64,000 nucleotides of DNA from Bacteroidia bacterium (GTDB lineage: Bacteria > Bacteroidota > Bacteroidia > Bacteroidales > Prolixibacteraceae): contig JAPLDT010000099.1 of NCBI GenBank assembly GCA_026391315.1, forward strand, positions 26,706 to 90,705, given 5' to 3'. A program made the position numbers and the translations under genes. Positions 59,483-64,000 of the stretch are shown piece by piece. Position 1 is the first letter of the stretch; every line of letters begins with the position of its first letter. A model generated the notes under the pieces. That model did not search any database. It saw nothing but the letters and a program-made list of their open reading frames with translations, and was not told the DNA's origin.

Positions 59483-59816
59483 AATTTGGCTGATCAATTT
59501 GGATCCAACAATTGGAGCAGAGATTAAAAAGACAAGGCCTGCTTTAATTGTCAATGATAATTCACTTGGAAAACTACCATTAAAAGTGATTGTTCCATTA
59601 ACAGATTGGAAAGACAAATACCAATTGGCTCCCTGGATGATAAAATTAATACCGAATAAGCTCAATGGGTTAATCAAAGATTCATCGGCTGATTGTTTTC
59701 AGATACGCTCCGTTTCTGAAACAAGATTTGTAAAAAGGCTTGGCCATGTTGATGAATCATTGATGGATGAAATCAGGAGTGGTCTTTCTAAAGTTTTGTC
59801 TATTAGCGAAGAATAA
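59469..59816 (+). CDS. MazF/PemK-like endoribonuclease toxin
   Basis: MKQGEIWLINLDPTIGAEIKKTRPALIVNDNSLGKLPLKVIVPLTDW; DCFQIRSVSETRFVKRLGHVDESLMDEI. ATG at 59469 preferred over 59451. Confidence 0.88.
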   Translation: MKQGEIWLINLDPTIGAEIKKTRPALIVNDNSLGKLPLKVIVPLTDWKDKYQLAPWMIKLIPNKLNGLIKDSSADCFQIRSVSETRFVKRLGHVDESLMDEIRSGLSKVLSISEE

Positions 59817-59885
59817 ATCAAGGCACTGGCAGTCTTTAGCAACTAATTTTGAACCAATATTTTTCTTTACATTTCCTCGAATTAT

Positions 59886-60908
59886 ATGAAATACAACGAA
59901 CTAGGCAAAACAGGCGTTCTGGTCTCAGAGCTCTGTCTCGGAACCATGACTTTCGGCGGAAAAGGTTATTGGCAGGCAATTGGCCAGGTACCTCAGGAGG
60001 AGGTGAACCAAATCGTCAAAACTGCCGTTGAAAAAGGAATCAACTTTATCGATACGGCAAATGCCTATTCGGAAGGGTTGTCCGAAACAATGCTTGGAAT
60101 CGCTTTAAAAGCGCTCTCTATCCACCGTCAGCAGGTATTTGTAGCAACCAAGGTTCGGATACGCATGGGCGCCGGCGCCAACCAGGTCGGACTCTCGCGC
60201 CTGCACATCATGGACTCCGTCAACAACAGTTTGCAAAGGCTCAATCTTGATCATATCGATCTCCTCTACATCCATGGGGTTGACCCAATCACCCCACTGG
60301 AAGAAACCATGCGCGGATTGGAAGATGTTGTGCGCTCGGGTAAAGTGCGCTACCTCGGCATAAGCAACCACCCTGCCTGGATGATGATGAAAGCCAACGG
60401 TTATGCGGATAAAATGGGCTGGACGAAATTCGTCGCCTCTCAAAATTATTACACCATCGCCAGCCGCGATATCGAACGGGAAATCGTTCCCATGGCCAAA
60501 AGTGAGAACATCGGTATCATGCCCTGGAGCCCGTTGGCCGGAGGATTCCTGTCAGGCAAATTCACCCGCCACAACGAAGTAGCCGGAAATAGCCGCAGGG
60601 ATGCATTTGATTTCCCACCAATCAACAAAGCCAAAGCCTACGACCTGATCGATCTGATGGCTGAAATTGGCAAGAAACACAACGTTTCGGTGGCCAATGT
60701 GGCGCTGAACTGGGTGATCAGGCAACCGGGAGTGACAAGCACCATCATCGGAGCCAAAAACCTGCTTCAACTCAACGACAATATTTCTGCAGTCAATCTC
60801 CAAATGACGCAGGAAGAGATTAAGCAACTTAACGATGCAAGCGCCCTGGCACCCGAATATCCTGGGTGGATGGTAGCCCGTCAGGCACAGGGTCGTTGGC
60901 CAGATTAA
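59886..60908 (+). CDS. Aldo/keto reductase family protein
   Basis: MKYNELGKTGVLVSELCLGTMTFGG; NFIDTANAYSEGLSE; LQRLNLDHIDLLYIHGVD. Confidence 0.95.
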   Translation: MKYNELGKTGVLVSELCLGTMTFGGKGYWQAIGQVPQEEVNQIVKTAVEKGINFIDTANAYSEGLSETMLGIALKALSIHRQQVFVATKVRIRMGAGANQVGLSRLHIMDSVNNSLQRLNLDHIDLLYIHGVDPITPLEETMRGLEDVVRSGKVRYLGISNHPAWMMMKANGYADKMGWTKFVASQNYYTIASRDIEREIVPMAKSENIGIMPWSPLAGGFLSGKFTRHNEVAGNSRRDAFDFPPINKAKAYDLIDLMAEIGKKHNVSVANVALNWVIRQPGVTSTIIGAKNLLQLNDNISAVNLQMTQEEIKQLNDASALAPEYPGWMVARQAQGRWPD

Positions 60909-61019
60909 AAATGGTTGAAAATGATCCCAAACAGTATCCACTAATTCAATTTAATGCCCACCTAGGACTCTAAACATCCTGGGTTGAAAAATTGAGAGGA
61001 AGTTTTTCCCGCAAAATCT

Positions 61020-61027
61020 TACCTTTG
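61020..61027 (+). promoter_or_regulatory. -7 box candidate TACCTTTG upstream of dapB
   Basis: Exact match to the Bacteroidetes -7 consensus TAnnTTTG, 44 bp before the dapB start; no clear -33 box seen. Confidence 0.35.
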
Positions 61028-61070
61028 TAATTCATTTGGGAAAAATCATACTTATTGAGAAAGCTGAAAT

Positions 61071-61787
61071 ATGAAGATTGCATTGATAGGATACGGTAAA
61101 ATGGGAAAAGAGATTGAGCAGATTGCAATCGGTCGCGGACATACAATTGTTTTGAAGATTGATGTTGATAATCAGAGTGATCTGACGGTTTCGAACCTTT
61201 CCAAGGCAGACGTTGCCATCGAGTTTACCACACCTTCTACGGCCGTTTCGAATTACCGGATCTGTTTTGAAGCAGGAGTACCGGTTGTAAGCGGAACCAC
61301 CGGATGGTTGGAGCAAAAGCCCCTGATTGAGCAAGAATGCCTGGCCAAAAATGGATGTTTTTTCTACACATCAAATTTTAGTCTGGGGATGAATCTTTTC
61401 TTCGAACTGAACAAGATTCTGGCACGGATGATGAAGCCGTATCCTCAATACGATGTTTCCATGACAGAGATTCATCATACCCAGAAACTTGACGCACCCA
61501 GCGGAACAGCCATCACATTGGCGGAAGGTATTATTTCTGAAAACGGATCCAAAAAATCATGGACCATCGAACCTCCAAAAAGCTGGGAGGAACTTCATAT
61601 CCAACCGGTAAGAAAAGATCCCTATCCCGGACTGCACACCGTAAAATATGATTCGGAGGTAGATTACATCGAAATCACCCACAATGCTTACAGCAGAAAG
61701 GGATTGGCACTCGGCGCTGTTCTGGCGGCAGAATTTTGCCTGGGAAAAAAAGGAATATTCACCATGTCTGATTTGTTAAAATTATAA
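61071..61787 (+). CDS. dapB: 4-hydroxy-tetrahydrodipicolinate reductase
   Basis: MKIALIGYGKMGKEIEQIAIGRGH; VSGTTGW; HHTQKLDAPSGTAITLAEGI. Confidence 0.96.
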   Translation: MKIALIGYGKMGKEIEQIAIGRGHTIVLKIDVDNQSDLTVSNLSKADVAIEFTTPSTAVSNYRICFEAGVPVVSGTTGWLEQKPLIEQECLAKNGCFFYTSNFSLGMNLFFELNKILARMMKPYPQYDVSMTEIHHTQKLDAPSGTAITLAEGIISENGSKKSWTIEPPKSWEELHIQPVRKDPYPGLHTVKYDSEVDYIEITHNAYSRKGLALGAVLAAEFCLGKKGIFTMSDLLKL

Positions 61788-61798
61788 CTGAAACCAAT

Positions 61799-63139
61799 AT
61801 GTTTAAGGACGTCTCAAAAAGCCAATGGATTCAATTTGGCGTTGTCGCAGTATTATACTTGCTGTGGGTTATCTGGCTGCAAAATTTCTGGTGGCTCATC
61901 GGTTTGGGCATCATATTCGATATGTACATCACCGGAAAAGTTCACTGGACCTTCTGGAAAAAGAAAAATCCGGTAGATGGAAGACAGACCAAAGTAGTTG
62001 AATGGGTAGACGCCATCATCTTTGCCGTCATCGCAGCTACCTTCATCCGCCTCTTTTTTATCGAAGCCTATACCATCCCTACCTCGTCCATGGAAAAATC
62101 GATGATGGTTGGCGATTATCTGTTTGTCAGTAAGACGGCCTACGGTCCCAAATTACCCAATACGCCTGTTGCTTTTCCTTTCGTCCATCACACCATGCCT
62201 TTTACCGCAGCTACACCCTCCTTTTCTGAAATCATCCACAATAAATACAAAAGGCTCGGTGGTTTTGGAAGGGTGAAAAATGATGATGTGGTGGTCTTCA
62301 ACTTCCCGGAAGGTGATACAGTTGCCACCAACATGCAGGAACGCAGCTATTATGAAATGGTGAGAAGCTATGGCCGTGAACGCGTAAATACCGACAAACG
62401 TTCCTTTGGCGACATCATCTACCGTCCGGTAGACAAGAGGGAAAATTACATCAAACGTTGCATCGCCATTCCGGGAGACTCACTGAAATTGGTGAATGGA
62501 CTGGTTTATGTAAACGGAAAAGCTCAAAAAGAGATTCCCGGAATCCAGTACAAATATTTGGTAACAATACAAGGCAACTCGCTGAATTCGAATGCCATGG
62601 AAAAACTGGATATCACACAGGAAGATATTGAAGGTTCAGGCTCAAGAATGCTCATTTCGCTTACTGCCGGGCAATACAGAAAAATGGATGGCATGAAATT
62701 CATCACCAGCAAGGAGCGCATTTTGTGGCCCAAAGAGGAACACGATCCGAATATCTTCCCGAGTGACGATCAATACAATTGGAATCTCGACAATTTTGGA
62801 CCTCTATGGATTCCTAAGAAGGGCGTAACTATTCAGTTGACCACCAAAAATCTTCCGCTGTACAAGAGAATTATTGGTGTATATGAGGAAAATAAACTGA
62901 CAGTTAAAAATGGAGAGATCTACATCAACGGAGCTGTTGCCAAAGATTACACCTTCAAAATGGATTATTACTGGATGATGGGTGATAATCGTAACAACTC
63001 TGCCGACTCAAGATATTGGGGTTTTGTTCCGGAAGACCACGTGGTAGGCAAAGCCTCCTTTGTCTGGTTATCTCTCGACAAAAACAAGTCTTTCCTCGCT
63101 AAAATTCGCTGGAATCGCTTCTTTATGGGGGTAAAATAA
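61799..63139 (+). CDS. lepB: Signal peptidase I
   Basis: AYTIPTSSMEKSMMVGDYLFVSK catalytic Ser motif; YIKRCIAIPGDSL (Lys); MMGDNRNNSADSRYWGFVPEDHVVGKA. Confidence 0.95.
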   Translation: MFKDVSKSQWIQFGVVAVLYLLWVIWLQNFWWLIGLGIIFDMYITGKVHWTFWKKKNPVDGRQTKVVEWVDAIIFAVIAATFIRLFFIEAYTIPTSSMEKSMMVGDYLFVSKTAYGPKLPNTPVAFPFVHHTMPFTAATPSFSEIIHNKYKRLGGFGRVKNDDVVVFNFPEGDTVATNMQERSYYEMVRSYGRERVNTDKRSFGDIIYRPVDKRENYIKRCIAIPGDSLKLVNGLVYVNGKAQKEIPGIQYKYLVTIQGNSLNSNAMEKLDITQEDIEGSGSRMLISLTAGQYRKMDGMKFITSKERILWPKEEHDPNIFPSDDQYNWNLDNFGPLWIPKKGVTIQLTTKNLPLYKRIIGVYEENKLTVKNGEIYINGAVAKDYTFKMDYYWMMGDNRNNSADSRYWGFVPEDHVVGKASFVWLSLDKNKSFLAKIRWNRFFMGVK

Positions 63140-63156
63140 TGCATCCTTTTTTCTGA

Positions 63157-63816
63157 ATGGAACCTGGCAACAAACGTGTTCTGCTGAGCAGCGCCTATCT
63201 GGCACCCGTTCAATATTTCACAAAATTAATAGACTACGATGAGGTGTGGATTGAGTTGAGTGAGCATTTCCTCAAACAATCCTACCGGAATCGTTGTACC
63301 ATCCTGACGGCCAATGGTCCGCAAAGCCTCTCTATTCCTGTCACGGAAGGTTCCAATTCCAAACGGATGATCCGTAATGTAGCTATTTCCTACGACCATC
63401 CCTGGCAAAAACTGCATTGGAAATCGATTGTTTCTGCCTACAACAATGCACCGTTTTTTGAGTATTATGCAGACAGCTTTTTGAGGTTTTATCATGAAAA
63501 AAAGTGGCAATTTCTGACCGATTTCAACCGTGAGATTCAGTCTGTGGTTTTGGAAGAACTTAACCTGAAATGTGATATCCGGGTTACCGAAACGTTTTTG
63601 CCACCTAACGGGATATCCGCCGGCACGGATGATTTTCGCTATTCCATCCATCCCAAGACAAACCGGCAAATCGGTGATGATCGTTTTGCTCCTGCCGTAT
63701 ATATGCAGGTCTTCCAGGAGAAATTCGGCTTTACACCCAATTTAAGTATCCTGGATTTGCTTTTCAATGAAGGACCGATGGCCGTGGATATTCTGAAAAG
63801 TTCGATTGTAAAGTAG
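63157..63816 (+). CDS. WbqC-like family protein
   Basis: VLLSSAYLAPVQYFTKLIDYDEVWIELSEHFLKQSYRNRCTILTANGPQSLSIPV. Confidence 0.88.
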   Translation: MEPGNKRVLLSSAYLAPVQYFTKLIDYDEVWIELSEHFLKQSYRNRCTILTANGPQSLSIPVTEGSNSKRMIRNVAISYDHPWQKLHWKSIVSAYNNAPFFEYYADSFLRFYHEKKWQFLTDFNREIQSVVLEELNLKCDIRVTETFLPPNGISAGTDDFRYSIHPKTNRQIGDDRFAPAVYMQVFQEKFGFTPNLSILDLLFNEGPMAVDILKSSIVK

Positions 63817-63916
63817 GAAAAGACTAGGGAGATGGGGAGAACTGAACTCCGAAATTGAAGAAGGGAAACAGAGAAACGGTGAAACGGTGATCGGTTTCCT
63901 CTTTGAAGCCGACTGC

Positions 63917-63953
63917 CTCTGTGTAACTCTGTGCTTCTCTGTGTAACTCTGTG
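63917..63953. repeat. Decamer array (CTCTGTGNNN)4, same family as 48194-48230
   Basis: CTCTGTG at 63917, 63927, 63937, 63947, exact 10-bp spacing. Confidence 0.92.
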
Positions 63954-64000
63954 TAATATTTACTGACCACCAATTTGGTAAATGCGAAATCCAAAATCCC

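Noticed and set aside
1-64000. Search for tRNA/rRNA genes, transposases and integrases
   Set aside because: No convincing tRNA cloverleaf, rRNA sequence, transposase or integrase motif was noticed by eye; a tRNAscan-SE/Infernal run would be needed to be sure.

Overview
This 64-kb window looks like a Bacteroidetes chromosome segment, based on SusC/SusD pairs, a hybrid two-component regulator, a T9SS-like C-terminal domain and TAnnTTTG-type promoters. From left to right it contains: (1) the 3' end of a non-ribosomal peptide synthetase (T-C-A-T-TE, open at the left edge), tightly coupled to a GT2 glycosyltransferase, a secreted beta-helix protein and an Sfp-type phosphopantetheinyl transferase; (2) UDP-glucose dehydrogenase, UDP-glucuronate decarboxylase and an orphan Hpt protein; (3) a large polysaccharide-utilisation region with three SusCD pairs, a GH5-like enzyme, a hybrid two-component regulator, two IPT/TIG lipoproteins, a GH26 mannanase-like enzyme and a clan GH-A-like hydrolase; (4) an isoaspartyl peptidase/asparaginase and a fused M16 peptidase; (5) a beta-helix protein, an alpha/alpha-barrel-like protein and a GH20/GH67-like protein, with no SusCD; (6) a repeat-rich stretch with a broken LMW-PTP gene, YccF and CinA; (7) AsmA followed by a small toxin-antitoxin cluster (HipB-HipS-HipT-like, a decayed HTH gene, a membrane protein, MazEF-like); (8) aldo/keto reductase, DapB, LepB and WbqC. 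The most interesting items are the tripartite HipBST-like module with two matched TATC-N6-GATA operator candidates, several inverted arrays of 7-10 bp units between genes, a compact multi-hairpin element at 50641-50858, a 29-bp perfect inverted repeat covering the stop codons of two convergent genes, two short ORFs missing from the ORF track (30 and 57 aa), and the coupled NRPS/GT2/beta-helix/PPTase cluster. All family calls come from reading motifs by eye; no database search was run.
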